From positions 60,528,955-60,592,954 of the forward strand of contig NC_092861.1 in NCBI RefSeq assembly GCF_032062135.1: a DNA stretch of 64,000 bases, written 5' to 3'. Made by a program: the position numbers and the translations under genes. The notes below the pieces were generated by a model. That model searched no databases. It was given only the letters and a program-made list of their open reading frames with translations, and had not been told where the DNA came from. The DNA comes from Pyxicephalus adspersus. Its lineage: Eukaryota > Chordata > Amphibia > Anura > Pyxicephalidae. Position 1 is the stretch's first letter, and each line of letters opens with the position of its first letter. Shown piece after piece: positions 46,136 to 59,079 of the stretch.

Positions 46136-48175
46136 TTCCAGCAAGAACTAGATGGGGAACCAGTTTATTCCCACCATGGGTACAACTCAACCTTCATCAG
46201 GTTAAAATATCAGTAAACTTTTTTGGAAACTTGAATGGACAAACACAGCCGTTAATAATAAGCCAATTTGAATAGAACCAGGTTGTGTGAACCTGAAACA
46301 TTGTGAACAGTGAGTGAACAGTGTTACCTTATTATAGGTTTTCCAGCTTCACGTAAGGACCTTTTTATGTACAGCCAGGTAGGTGTCTGGTGAGAGACAT
46401 TCACCTGGTAAATAACAAGATTGTGAAAAAACATCTGTGAACCTCAAAGTAAGGCAAACAATATAGACCATGACCCCCTCACCATTGTAACTCTTACTAT
46501 GTGGTGGCTACAATTGTTTTAATTTTTTCAGGCTAAAATCATTTTCCACAAGTACAGAAAACACATGTTGATCGCGCCAGAATTGCAGGATTCTTGTCAC
46601 TCCCTGTGAGCTGAAAGTAAAGCACATACATTTGCCATGTAATAGAGAGAAAGAAAGGGAAACCTAATTAGCATCCAGTCAATGTGAAAACCATGGTTCC
46701 CTCTATAGATACAGTGGGGAAGAAGTGTAACCATAAAGGTACAGGAAGTGTGTTATTTGCAGGATTACCAAATGCAATAAAAAGGAACTAATTGAAAAAA
46801 AGTAAAAATTAAATGGAAAGGAACTATAGTATAATGATAACCTGTCTGAAAATCCAAGGATGATTACAAATGGATAGCATGTAATAATTAGAGCTTACCC
46901 AAAGAACCCATTTTCTTTGCCATTCACATATATAAACCTTACAGGCATTTTGATTTATATATCTTTAATGTCATCTTACAGCGCTCTCTTCAGTTCTTCT
47001 TTGTGCTCCTGGGGAGCTTCCCCTGTTTCTTTACACCTTTGAGAATCCTAGGGTGTGATTGACTAAAAGGAGTCATTTTCACTACTTATAAAATAAATCT
47101 GACTTTTCCTCAAGCATCCCATCAAGTGAAGAAGAATGATGTATTTTTTTTATTCATGAAAATCAGCCATCCTGAAGAGAAATGACTGTACGGAGCCCGT
47201 CTTTTCAAACCTTGTTGATGGAGATGGGAGCTTGCACAGTAATGACAAAGTTTGTAGGAAGATGAAACGGCCACCTTCTTACAGAAACTTTTTTAGCAAC
47301 CTTGGATTCCTTGCACGTAATGCAACGATTTTTAAAGATTTAAAAATAAATAGCAAAGTGCACTTCAACACAGATGATATTACACAAGCGAAAGGCTGCT
47401 AAATCTGGTGTTTGTTATTATAGACCAAATATTTAAAATATCTGAAGTAGATACTTACAGATAAGAACTTAGTAAACATTAGAAGAAAAAAAGATATCAT
47501 TCATCAAATATCCATTTCCAGGTCTGTGCTAAATATATGATTATTTATATGTGAAATAGTCATTATGAGTCTTGCTCTCAGCATTAACCCCATGATTAAG
47601 TAGAACGTATGGAAGACCTTGGGATAGTGTAATAAGCAAACTTAATATCAATTACCATTTCCATGTGTGATATACTCCAGGAACTGTCATGCATTCTATA
47701 TTCTTCTCATGATAAAGTTGAGGAAGACATCTCCTAGATGGTACTAAAAGATTTCATCTCCTCTATATTATGGCTGCTGGAATTTCAGGCTTTCACAGGA
47801 CAACTTCTCATGCTTTTTCTGGTATGTCTGGAATTAAACATACTCTCTGAGTGGCCACTTCTACACAAGATTGAGATCTCCCTGACAGGTAATTGCCCTC
47901 TGTGAAGTTTCAGAGAATCAGGGGACTCATTGCTTGCATCAGGCATTGAAGCTGAGCTGTAGTAGACAAAGAGTGGGCAACAGGATAAGATAGCTTGCTA
48001 CTGTGTTGTGCCAGCCCGTATTAGTGTGCGACAGTTATGTCCTGCTGATAATCTTAGGATACAGTTTAAAAGAAGACTTAAAAAACAAATGTGGGTTAGC
48101 TCATAATATTATAGGGGCCTGTGTGAGAAAATAACTACAGGGCATTTACTACAAAAAACAAAACAAATATTATAG

Positions 48176-48178
<3 letters not shown>
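46136..48178. other. Non-coding DNA, includes candidate conserved block 47080-47410
   Basis: 47080-47410 is repeat-free with dense non-redundant sequence (ccttgcacgtaatgcaacga, aatagcaaagtgcacttcaa, aagcgaaaggctgctaaatc) that looks constrained but non-coding. The rest is ordinary AT-rich DNA. No gene seen. Confidence 0.3.

Positions 48179-48211
<33 letters not shown>
48179..48211. repeat. (AT)n microsatellite
   Basis: About 16 uninterrupted AT units. Confidence 0.97.
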
Positions 48212-48214
<3 letters not shown>

Positions 48215-48550
48215 TTAAACTTGTCTTATTTATTTGCCTTTTTCCATGGCTTTTCCAGGAGGCAATCCAAATCTCTATATCTGGACTAAAAACTTGATGG
48301 AGCCATTAAAACTTTTATTCTTATCTAGGGGGATTTGATTCAAACCTTTTATATGTAAGTGCATTGGATAAAATTGTTGCAGGCACATCCTGGTTATTAT
48401 TGGTATTAAACATTCAGGTGCTTTTATGGCTTTCCTGGCTAAAAGAAAGCATAACTTCAAACTGGGTTTAAACAATCCTGCAAGTTTCCCATATATCGGC
48501 TAGATCAGTAGATTTTCTAGTCCTAGTAAGTCCTAGCCCCCACACACACA

Positions 48551-48775
48551 GCACTATTATTATTATTACACAGTATTTATATAGCGCCGACATATTACGC
48601 AGCCCTTTGCAAAGTCCATAGTCATGTCACTAGCTGTCCCTCAAAGGAGCTCTATGTCCCTACCATAGTCATATGTCACTAACACAATCTAAGGTCAATT
48701 TTGGGGGAAGCCAATTAACCTAACTGCACTATCCTCAGTACTCACCATATCTATTGAGCAGGCACATTGTCACAA
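48551..48775 (+). repeat. 'agcgctgtaca'-family interspersed repeat
   Basis: (ATT)n, then acacagtatttatatagcgc then cgacatattacgcagccctt, then a longer tail (catagtcatgtcactagctg, tccctcaaaggagctc, gccaattaacctaactgc) that is not present in the shorter copies. The head matches 26.5 and 56.3 kb. Non-coding. Confidence 0.75.
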
Positions 48776-50685
48776 TTCTGTCATGTTTCTGATCTTTGTA
48801 GAAGGATACTAGGGATAATTTTAGAAATAGGGCACTTTAAAAAGATAATTTTCACAATATAAATATAATTGCACATGAACGTGACCCTGTTGCCAGGACA
48901 TTCAATTAGCGGTAAATGAGCCTCAAAACAAACCCCATAGATCTCTGAAGCTACAGGACCTGTGCCGCTCAAATTCACAAGACATGCTTTAAGGTCATTA
49001 CCCGTTCTCTCAGCAGCTCAGCTCACCCTGTTCTGCTACCCCCTCAGTTCTCGTGCTTTTGTTAATTTTCAAGATTAGAAGGCTGTAGCTGACCTGAAAG
49101 TGTTAAGAGCTCATTTGGAGAATTTGAGGATTAATATCTCCACAGTACCTGCAGCCTTAAGGTGAGTTTGTTTTAAAGCTCATTTACATCTTGTTAAGCA
49201 ACAGCAATCAACAAACCTGTTGTTTTTATATTTTTAATTTCTGAACTCCTAGTGGTTTGTGTTTTTCTAAAAGGATGAATATTTGCTCACACAACATAAA
49301 TCTCCTAGCATGCCAAAATATTTGTGCTGCAGATTTTTATTTTCGATTGCCAGTGCCCGTTACAATATATTCACTTGTGGAAATGTTGCCCAGTATTTGC
49401 CAAATTAAAACCACACAACTGCTCCATGCTTGTAATCGATTTGTTTACTATTTATTAAATATTTAATGGGTGATTGTTTTATAGAAATTAGAACATTGAA
49501 AAAATATTTAATGTACATTGTAACTTAGTTTTTCTAGAATAGAGAAGAATTAAAGCCCAAGGTTTTTTTTATCTGTTTCCATTGGGGAGACTTTCCTTCA
49601 TTTTCTCTCCTGTAAAACGTATGCTATTACATCCAAAACTCACAAAAAAGTTTGGGCTTTAGGAGTTGCCCCTAGATAACAGCCTGAATCAATGTTTTAT
49701 TTACACATTGCAACATAAGATAAAACTTCATTGATTGTAATAGGCAACTGATGTATTTTTCCTTTGTTTTAGTCTTCATAAATGAACTCCAGTTACCAGT
49801 AAACCCCAGATAAGCACTTATTCTAAACTAGATTTCCCATGCTCCTCACCCTGCAAGAAGCACCATTACACAAAGACTTATGAAGAGCCAAGCAGAGCAT
49901 TGTGCTGCCTGACTATTGGATGAGGTGGTCTGGAAAACTTCCACTTCATGTTATGACTTCAGGGTATTGCACACAATTTCACAAATTGGGACCTGCTGTG
50001 TATTTTTCACAGTGAAAATGGCAGTTTCATTATAGGAAACATTTGAAATTGCAGCCTGCAGGGCATAGAAAAAAAAATTTAACGGATCCCAGTATAAAGG
50101 AAATCCTGGGGATGACATTCTTAAAGTGGTTCAATCACATTGAATTAACATTTTCAGAGTCAAAGGCACATGCAAACTAGTAACATATCACGCTAACTGT
50201 TTCTAGAAATGTTTACTCCACTAGTGTTGTGCCTAATCTCTTTGTTTCTTGCTTCCCAATCCCATTACCACATAAGAAGACAGACTGAAATGTCTTTCTG
50301 GTAGGTAAAATGCAGTTCTACCATCTCACATACTTACAAATGTGATTTTGCAAGCCAGGATCAAATTTATCTGTCTTAAGATACCTATACACGTGAACTG
50401 TTGATTTTTTTGGCCTGATATAGTCGATTTGGTAAACTAATGCCCATGGAAAGCCTGTGATCTTTGATTTTTGTTCTTGTTGCTTCTGTGTAATATATTA
50501 ACAAATACACTTCAATGATGCAAGCATGCATCATTTTTTAAAAATGCTTTCCAGCTATAAAATGTCAACTCACACGAAACCTTATTTAAGAGACGTTAAT
50601 AATAAAGTTTAACTATGGGCAAAACCAAGAATTATTTTTAGATCTACATTGAGGTCTGGATCAGATGTGGGACACAACTATTTGC
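48776..50685. other. Non-coding DNA, includes candidate conserved block 49060-49460
   Basis: 49060-49460 is repeat-free (agctcatttggagaatttga, atctccacagtacctgcagc, agcaacagcaatcaacaaac) with a donor-like aaggtgagt at 49159, but no frame is open through it. A short 'tacacgtgaac' stretch near 50387 may be a stub of the 'gctgcgtacacac' MITE. No gene seen. Confidence 0.3.
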
Positions 50686-50699
50686 AACCCGTAAGGTCT

Positions 50700-51030
50700 T
50701 GCAATAAAATACCCTAACCTGCCTGATCGCAGTTTTGGTGGAAGCTGCCATTTTTTTTCTTCTCCTGTTCCTGGTTTAGATCTTTAGCCATCTTGATTGG
50801 TTGAATTAGGATAATGTGTGTTTAGTCCTGGCAGCTGCAGAGGAAGCCGGGATGCTTCAGGTAACCCAGTTTCCTACGTTTAGTTGTATATATGCAGCTC
50901 AGGGTTATTTAGCAGGAGAAGACAGTGATCGGTTAGGGAAGTGTTTATTGCAGAAAGGACATGCCTGTCCCATTCTTCAAAAAACTGCCTGATCACAAAT
51001 TTTAAAAGAGGAACATTAGTTCCACTTTAA
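50700..51030 (-). repeat. Interspersed repeat with 'gatcaggcag' ends, copy A
   Basis: Both ends carry inverted forms: cctgcctgatcgcagttttg at 50717 and gcctgatcacaaattt at the right end are preceded or followed by matching modules. Read on the minus strand, ccaatcaagatggctaaaga then tct aligns with ccaatgaggatggctgaaga then tct of the copy at 53.6 kb. A tattgcagaaaggac segment near 50948 also matches tattgcagaatggat at 53753. Class unknown; possibly a MITE. Confidence 0.4.
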
Positions 51031-53609
51031 TGGGCAATTAATTGGTAGTTTCAAGCAGCCAAACACCTTCCAGCCTTTCATTAACTGCTATTCTACAGCC
51101 TCCTCTATGCTTTAACAATTAAACAAATCAAAACAATGTCCCATCACCTCCCGTTGAACCTCCCATTAAACCTCCTGTCTCATTCAGCCTGAACACATCA
51201 GGTTTTGTTTTTCTGGGTTCCTCTTTTAGCATTGTTTTATTACCTGTTGAACATATTTTCCTATTTTCTACAAAGACTTGCAAAACTTTCATTTACATGA
51301 GTTGGGACAGACTTTTTGACCCCATGGAAGGGTTCAGAAATCAACTTTTATTTATATGAAATTCTTTACGTGTAAAAAAAGTGTTGTTAGCTGTTGTAAA
51401 CATTTGAATTATCTCTTACTTGAAGTCTACTTATAAAAAGAGAATGAATGCTGTTGTGTGATTTTACTGCGCAACAAACAAGGTTGTTACCCTTTTACAG
51501 GAAGTAGGGTTACACTAGTAGTAGTATGTACTCTCTGTGTAGGGGCGCTAAATCATCCAGAGCTGTCCCATGGAGCAAGTCAATTCTTTCTCCATACTCG
51601 GTAAAGGGTATTATCCTATTGCTCACAGTGATTTAGCCATGGTGGGGCAAGAAAGAAAAGTTGGTCTGTGCTGCTGGGCATTGAGGGAATGTCTGTTAAA
51701 GAAATTTCTAAGCATGAAAATTCAATGGGTGTGCAAGGTCACAACATGTAGATATGTATCTTCTCTTTTTGGAAAGAAAGTAGTCAACAAGCTCTAGTTA
51801 TACGATGAACTATTCCACATCCCTATATTATCAAAATTCTGAGAAATGTGGTTAAAAAATGGACTTTCACATCAAAAATAATGAACTATACAGTTGAATT
51901 TTTAGGGTATTTCATGAATGCATCATTAAAACATCCCCTTTCTGTTGTCATCAAAACAATGGGTAACTCTATGTTGTGGAAACAATAAAATGGTTTCATG
52001 TGAATAGAGAATACCACAAAAGTATTTGTTAACTTTACATTAAACATAACTAACGTTATAAATCATCTAGCTGACCTTGCATATGCTTTTTAGTCAAACA
52101 ATGGTAAAGTATGTTATCTCGGGTTATAGCCTTCCTTACAACCTCAGTAAGTATACACATAAAACAGTATGCAATCCAGGCATCCAATAAGTCTACTTTC
52201 AGAGGCGGAAGCAATATTTAGATATATCTTCATAATGTTTATACAGTACAACTATTTAGATATTAAATGCCCATTTAATGCGGGCTCATGATGAGTTTCT
52301 GATAAAAGTTACAACTATGGGTAAAAAGAACTTACATTTATGGAGTCTTTATCTTTATTTCTGCTTTCAACAAGAATACAACACTTCAACAGGGACTGCA
52401 AAATATCTGCTCTCCCATTTCCAAAGAAAAGTAAATACAGCTGCAATTTAGTGGTTTCTTTCTTTTAATTAGCTATTCTACTGTTTAGTTGGAAGTTCTC
52501 CTTTTGGGCAGAGTTCTCACTATAAAACACACAGGAAACTAATTTTCATGCAATTTCTTTTCAGTGTATTGAGTTTTTTTTTGATGTGTAATAATGCATT
52601 TTTTTGTGTGTTTGCATTTGGAAATGACATTACAGGAAATCCCAAGTGATTATGGGTAAAATGGGCACATACAAATGTGTCTCGTATGCGCTTGTGTTTT
52701 CATAGCTGTCCCATAGACTGTAATGGCATTTGTTAATAGCCATAAATGCGTGCAGCAGTTTGTTTACAAAATGCACTGCATCTCAGCACATTAGTTAGAA
52801 CATTAGACTGGCTTTTCTATGGAAAATGGACTCTCATCGTGGATCACAAAATCCACAGTGGGAACAAGGTCTTAGCCCATATTTAGTGTTTTTACATGAA
52901 ACAGAAATAATACAGTTATTAGGAAAACATATACTAAAATTCAGTGAAGATCTGTGGAGCTTTGAAAAGCTTGGAAAGAAACCTGTGCTGACCTGTGACA
53001 ACCAGGCAACTAGTAGGAAGTCAGAAATGGCCACCCTTATATTTCTTTCCTCTAAATATCTCCACCATTTGCACCAATTGCAGTTAGATTGTTTTGTCAT
53101 GCAGTGGTCAAACCTACTAACTGTAATCATTACTAATATCATAGTAATATGGAGTGAGTTTTATTGGAGAGCAGATAGTGCTAACAGGTAACAATAGATT
53201 CGGATTATCCCTAATATTTTTTATTTCAGTGGTCACCAGTACAAATGTAGGAGAGAATCTCTCCTATAAAACAGCAATGACAGCGACTAAAATTTTAAAT
53301 GAGAGTCTAACTCCTCCCCACTTAATGACAATGTAGTCACTGGGGTAGTAAGTGAATGAAAATTTCTAAAAAAAGATACAACAATATAAATCTGACAGAT
53401 GGTATACTGAAAAGTTTATGTAATGCTGCTGCCTCCCTCCCCATTTCTCCTGAATAGAAGGGAAAAAATATTATACAACAATAGTAAACTTACAAAGGTC
53501 ATTCCTTAACCCAGTTAAAGCAACCACAAAAATATCTGAACTTAAACTCAATTGAGCACTCAGTTTAAATTTTAGTTAAATTTTTGAGTTTTACCATTTG
53601 TTTTCTTGA
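51031..53609. other. Non-coding AT-rich DNA, no gene seen
   Basis: 52660-52880 has the look of an old DNA-transposon edge (ccacagtgggaacaaggtct then tagccc) but no matching terminus was found. The 121-codon frame at 52826-53191 and its antisense have no recognisable domain. Confidence 0.45.
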
Positions 53610-53629
53610 GTGGGAGTTATGTCATCATA

Positions 53630-53770
53630 ACCCGGCCAATGAGGATGGCTGAAGATCTGACAAAAGGAGTGGAGGAAGATGGTGGCGCCCATATCGGAGC
53701 AAGGACAGGTGAATGGAATTTAAAAATCGTGATCAGTCAGGTATGTTTAATTTATTGCAGAATGGATATT
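53630..53770 (+). repeat. Interspersed repeat with 'gatcagtcagg' module, copy B
   Basis: It contains ccggccaatgaggatggctg then aagatctgac, and gtgatcagtcaggtatgttt then aatttattgcag, which correspond to modules of the 50.7-51.0 kb copy in the opposite orientation. A short GC-richer stretch (gatggtggcgcccatatcgg) separates them. Confidence 0.4.
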
Positions 53771-54525
53771 GCCTGTATCCAGTAAAGGAATTTCCTGATT
53801 CCAGTGTTTTATTTTTAACATTTATTTACACTTTTAAAAAATATGGCTAAAGGACAGAGTAACCTGTGTTCAAAATAAACCAATCAAGGTAACATGCCAT
53901 TACCTGATCTAGTTCAATAGATTAACAACATGTCTATAGGTAAAAAATGTAGTGCATGAGGCTCTGTAAATGTAAACATGAGATCTTTGAAGAAAAAAAT
54001 TGTAAAAAAATCATGAAAGAGTAACAAAATAGACAGCAAGAATGTAAGTGACTCTTGAAATGATGTGAGCTTGAAAGGAACATTCTTCACTGTAAGAGGC
54101 TGTGAGGCCCCTGAGCCGGAGCCACAAAGTATTATATTTTATTAGAAGTGAATAGAAATGTCAGAAGTGTTTGATAATAAACAGAAATTTTACAGGGAAC
54201 TCACATTTGCTGTATTTATTTTACCTTGTTGATCTTTCATTGAGAATGTCTGATTTAGGGCTGAAAGAGGTCACTTTTAACTGCACATATTCAATTTCAA
54301 GTCAGTGATTCACTATTGTGTTTACTTGTCATAAAAATGTCCATGTAAGTAGGTATATACATATCTATCAGTGTATGTTGAATAAGAAACTCCCTTCAGA
54401 CCTACATATTAACAAAAGGACGGCAAAGTCTACTATGTACTAACCCAGCATCCAGTTAGCCATCATCTTTAGGATTCCTGTAGATGGTTTTGTTGATGAT
54501 GCATTTAGTGATACATTGATTACAG
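53771..54525. other. Non-coding AT-rich DNA, no gene seen
   Basis: No feature recognised. Confidence 0.45.
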
Positions 54526-54818
54526 CAGCCTTTCTTAACCTTTTTTAGTGCAGAGGAACCCTTAAAATAATTTTAATGTCTCAGGGAACCCTGGTAAAAC
54601 ATTGGGAAAATGTCCCTTACAATAATGGTCAGTTTGAAGAATGTGGTGGTTTAAATACCTCACTTAAAGACAGCTAAAACTGATTATTGATATGCTTGTG
54701 CCTCTGCCAAAGTAGTGTTAGAACTGGAACTATGTAGGCACCATCAGATGAGAGGACACAGCTCAATGAACCCCTAGCCACACTAGGCTTCCACAGAACC
54801 CTGGATAACAATGTCTTG
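54526..54818 (+). mobile_element. hAT-type MITE, 'cagcctttcttaacctttt' family
   Basis: It starts cagcctttcttaaccttttt then gcagaggaacccttaaaata, a familiar hAT-type terminus. Near the right end agaaccctggataacaatgt then cttg is a decayed inverse of that terminus (gaaccctgg..). The flanks gattacag and ctttacaa may be a decayed 8-bp duplication. No coding. Confidence 0.65.
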
Positions 54819-54989
54819 CTTTACAAGAATTCATCATTTTTTATATTCCTAATAAAACCTATTCTCGCTACATACATTATGTAAGACCTATTGATGCCAT
54901 CTAGGTCTCTGTGTTTCCTATACAATACAAGCAGATTGTGGGTTTTGTAAAGGGCCATCAAGACACTGTACATAGCTAGCGAAATCATC

Positions 54990-55265
54990 ACAAGTTGGTT
55001 GCCAACTTTTTGGAGCTCACGGACCAATAAATCCACGGAACCCGGACGGCACGCGGATGGGGAGCCATGTGTCCCTCCCCTCCCCTAGAGTGACTTCATG
55101 ATGCCAGGACTTGCTCACTCTCCCATCGCAGGTCTGACCACCACTGGTCTCCGTGCTCTCGCGGCCCAGCTGTCAGATGGCCTAGTGGGCCCCGGGGTAG
55201 GGTGCCCCTTCTCTAAGAGGTCCTCAGCACTGTTGAAAGCAGTAGGGTGGCTCTTGGGAGGGGGT
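54990..55265. mobile_element. Possible hAT-type repeat, GC-rich ('gttgccaactttttggagct' head)
   Basis: The sequence changes abruptly to GC-rich (ggaacccggacggcacgcgg, ctctcgcggcccagctgtca). Its head ttggttgccaactttttgga then gctcacggacca resembles CAGGGGTTGCCAACC-type hAT ends. The true left CAG and the right inverse end were not found, so the boundaries follow composition only. Confidence 0.45.
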
Positions 55266-56284
55266 TTTGTGAAATAAGGTGGGCGTTATCTGACTCTCTA
55301 TTCCTTGCATGTTGCTTATTAAACAAGCTGTTTATAAAATGCAAAATGTTGTGTAAATTATTCAAATATTCAAATTCTACAGTCAAAGCACAAAACACAT
55401 TTATTCGCCTAGCAGGCATCAAGGTGAAAGTTATGCCAATACTATTGTTTAACTCTACAGAGAGTCAGGGAAGTCACAAGGCTGTTGGGATTGCAGGATT
55501 TCTTTTTACTCCTTTAAGGAAAAGTCCATCACAGCACAAGAGAACTTAAAATACAATTTTTTAAAGTAACTGTGTCAAATTTAAGAATGTCAACAGAACA
55601 CTAGTCAGAGCTGAAGACAAAACAGTGGAAGCCTGAAAATAAAGACCAGGGTTGTATAGATATAAAATCCATATTTTTATTATAGTTTGCCAAGTATCAC
55701 TGTGCCAGTTTAAATTAAATTACCCAAGAAGCCTGGATATACATATATGCATATTGTGGGATTAACTGGAGCAACAGGAGGAAGCTTTGTAGTAAATAAG
55801 TCAGCAGGGGTTTCAGTGCCAATGAAATGCAAATTCTTTATTGCAGACATTGCCAATAAAACAAAGAAAACAAAGACCTGGCTGGGCACCTAGCTATTGA
55901 AGTACCCAAATGACTGGAGCAATTTTATAACTGTCTTTCCTCAAACAGTATGGCAACTTGTAGTTTAGCAAGTGTAGAGTTGTGTTTCCTCCCAACTTTG
56001 AAAACCAAATGAGCTCTCTCCTGCATGAATCTGGCTAATGAATTGGAGCACCTGCTGCACCTCAGCATGAAGACGTACAGGAACCCCAAAAAATCCTTTT
56101 ATCTGTCTTCTCTCTGGCTTATAACACATAGTACCTCAACGTAGGCTCTACCTACACCTCATCTAGCAATAAAGACACAAGACACCATGTTACAATATGT
56201 GTTCTCCTCTATGAGATGCTTGTTGCAATTCAATTATATACCTATATATAGGTATCCAGATATTTTTAGTTTGGAGAGAGAGGA
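55266..56284. other. Non-coding AT-rich DNA, no gene seen
   Basis: Overlapping 69- and 100-codon frames at 55213-55549 have no motif. No repeat recognised. Confidence 0.45.
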
Positions 56285-56450
56285 TGAATTTATTAATATT
56301 AATGAGCAGTATTTATATAGTGCCAACATATTATGCAGTGCTGTACAATAAATAGGTGTTGCAAATGACAGACAGATACAGACAGTGACACAGGAAGAGG
56401 AGATGACCCTGCCCAGAAGAGCTTACAATCTAAAAGGAAGCAACATAAAC
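56285..56450 (+). repeat. 'agcgctgtaca'-family interspersed repeat, longest copy
   Basis: (ATT)-like start, then gagcagtatttatatagtgc, caacatattatgcagtgctg then tacaataaataggtg, then a distal part with gaccctgcccagaagagctt then acaatctaaaa. This distal module is the classic tail of the family and is missing from the other copies here. Class not assigned. Confidence 0.75.
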
Positions 56451-56599
56451 TAAGGAGGGGGATATGGAGTAGTGAGGGTTTTAGAAACAAAAAAAAAAGA
56501 CAGGTAGGCAAGTTTGAAAGGATGATTCCAGAACATGGCACTAACAAATCTTAGGGAAAACTTAGTGTTAAATATTCCACCTTCACTTGACCAAGGATA

Positions 56600-57320
56600 G
56601 ATGGTTTGTCTTCAGAAATAGCTGCATACTATATAATACAGCCTGCTACAGATATCATGGACATTGGCATGTTACTAGAGAGACTGCTATGTATTTAGAG
56701 AAAGTGCTTTGGTTCTGGAAAGAGATATTTTGTCATCTAATACTGGAGACAGAGTGGTATGTAATTAAAGAAACTGATCAACATGTTTTCTAGTAGTTTT
56801 TTTATTGGGAGGACTGCTATGTTAACAGAGAGAATATAATAGTATTTACAAAGCAGCCATGTAGGTAAAGTAACTGCCGTTTAATAATTGACTGCCTTGT
56901 TTTTAGAGAGACTGTCATATAAGAGACAGTGTCATTTTATCAAATAATCTGCCATATTATTAGGAGGAATTTTGTTATTGGAGAAATGGCCATGTTATCA
57001 GGGAGACAGCTATGTAGATAGATAAGTAGCCATATTACTGGGAGACTGCCATGTTATCAGATAAACTGTGATATCAGTAGGAGTATTCTGTGATCAGAGA
57101 GGCTGCCTTGGTATTAGAAGGACTGGTATGCTAACAGAGAGTCTTCCATTATATCTTGTATTTGAGAGACAGCCTCATACCATATTCAAAGAATCTGCTA
57201 TATTACCTAGAGACTGAAGTGTTATCAGAGAGAGTGACATATGAAGCAAGTGTCCTTTTATTAAAGAAGCTGCCATCTTATTAGAGTGGTTGTTAAGTAG
57301 AGTGACTGCCATTATACTTC
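56600..57320 (+). repeat. Highly decayed tandem array of about 24-bp units (>700 bp)
   Basis: Variants of 'gagactgccatgttatcaga' recur through the whole interval with irregular spacing of roughly 20-30 bp, for example agagactgctatg (56680), aggactgctatgttaacaga (56809), tggccatgttatcagggaga (56987), gagactgccatgttatcaga (57041), agtgactgccattata (57301). Units are riddled with substitutions and indels, so no exact period can be given. It looks like an old minisatellite that has not been homogenised. No coding. Confidence 0.75.
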
Positions 57321-59075
57321 CTTTGGTGGATAACGTGAAGGATAAAACTGCATTGCCATCTCAATAAATGTTGTCTTGAGTATTTCTACATTTCCCCTGC
57401 AGCTTTGGAACACTTATTTGTGGAACTATTACTCTATGCATGCTATGAGCAGGAGTTAGGTCATCCACAACACAAAAAAACAGGAGATATACCAGAACCT
57501 TCAGGAGGTAGGAGACGTGTTAACAAAGTGTATATCTCCCACCCAGTTCAGAAGCATTGGCATGCAGAGATAAACATACATAAAACATGTGTTAAAATTC
57601 TGTACTATATCATTTTCAAATACCATTCCTAATATTTACAGAATTTTTTCATGTGCTAAGAATGAATTATTTATGGTGTCAGCTGCAAAATGTTGTTTAG
57701 CTGGGTGAATATCCTATAGCTGCATATTGTCTGTTTGTTGGACTCCCTCATGCTAGGCCTAAGCTACAGTTTTGTTCATTCAAACTTTCCTCTGTGTGTT
57801 TACTACAGGCAGTGTCTTGACTAAAAAAAACCCCTCACATAGTGAAAAATGTGTTCTAAGTATGTATATTTAGGTGAATGTCTTCATTTCTTCTCTACTT
57901 TATCTTATGAATTGCACTGTATCTGTTTGCACAAGTGAGGAGCACCTGGGATACAATAAACAACAGCTGATTGCTCAAATAAAATTTCATGTTAGTGTAC
58001 GTGTGGCGTATCGGAAATTATAGCCATGTGTGGTCTAGTACTTCTGCTATTGTTTTTTATTTCAGTGACGATATTTCTTTTTTATGTCATGGTTTTTCTT
58101 GGTATAACTCTTTTTTTGGGTTTGCAACTTAGCTTTTAATAACTTAAAGCAAAGATAAATCTCTCTCTTTCTCTTCCTTTTTCTTTTTATGTTTAAGAAA
58201 AGTTAGCTTATTTACCAAATGTGTCTATTTGTATATGGCTATTATAATAAATACATCTGTTCTTTGAACAATTATGGTATAAAAAAGCCTGCTTTCACCA
58301 ACAGACGGTAATAATGTTTTAACATAATGGTCTACAAAAACATTGCTTAGTCTTTTAGAATAAACAGGATTGTTTTTTTCAGAATGATGGGGAATATACA
58401 GTGCTCTGGGTTAGTGATGCATTTTTTAATGTGCAAAACATAATTGACTCCTAGATTCTAGCTAGTAACTCTGAAACGGTTTAGGCTGTATAGAATGCCA
58501 GCACCTCAAGCAGCACTTAGATAATTATGCTTACAATGGTGATAGTTTCTATTAAAGAATGTATATAAACAGACCAACTATGGTATGTACCATGTATTTT
58601 TACACTTAAGAAGTTCTGTATATTTTAGAGAAGTGATGTTAGATCCCACTTTAATTATTAAGGGTGCCTCATATATTTAATTATAAGGTATAATTTGTGG
58701 TAATAATAAAAGCTACACTGATGTACAGGGGGGCTAAAGAGCAGCTACAGAAATAAATCGGTTCTAAACCTAGGTAACAAGATCCACGTTATCACTTCCC
58801 TCAGCTTTCTCCTTGGTAGAAGAACACCTTCCTGGGAAACCATCATTATGAGTGGATTTCCAACTTATTTTTAATTCAATAGTCTTATATCTGAAGATGG
58901 CCCACAGTCTAATGTACCTGCTATAAAACTGAGGTGTTACTTGGAAGAAAATATCGGTCTTCCTAGTCATTATTAACCTGCCAAATTAAGTAAAACATTT
59001 CTGTCAACCAAATAATTCACTTCTCTGCATTTTAAATGTCCCACAGAGCATATTCCTATCATTCCATCTAAGCAG
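57321..59075. other. Non-coding AT-rich DNA, no gene seen
   Basis: The 75-codon frame at 57405-57632 and others lack motifs. No repeat recognised. Confidence 0.45.
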
Positions 59076-59079
59076 TTAA

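Noticed and set aside
52927..52945. U6 snRNA-like 'acatatactaaaattc'
   Set aside because: Only this short stretch matches; the conserved 5' stem and the ACAGAG region are absent.
52826..53191. 121-codon plus-strand frame with a 102-codon antisense partner
   Set aside because: No recognisable motif, both strands open by chance, and adjacent sequence resembles a transposon edge.
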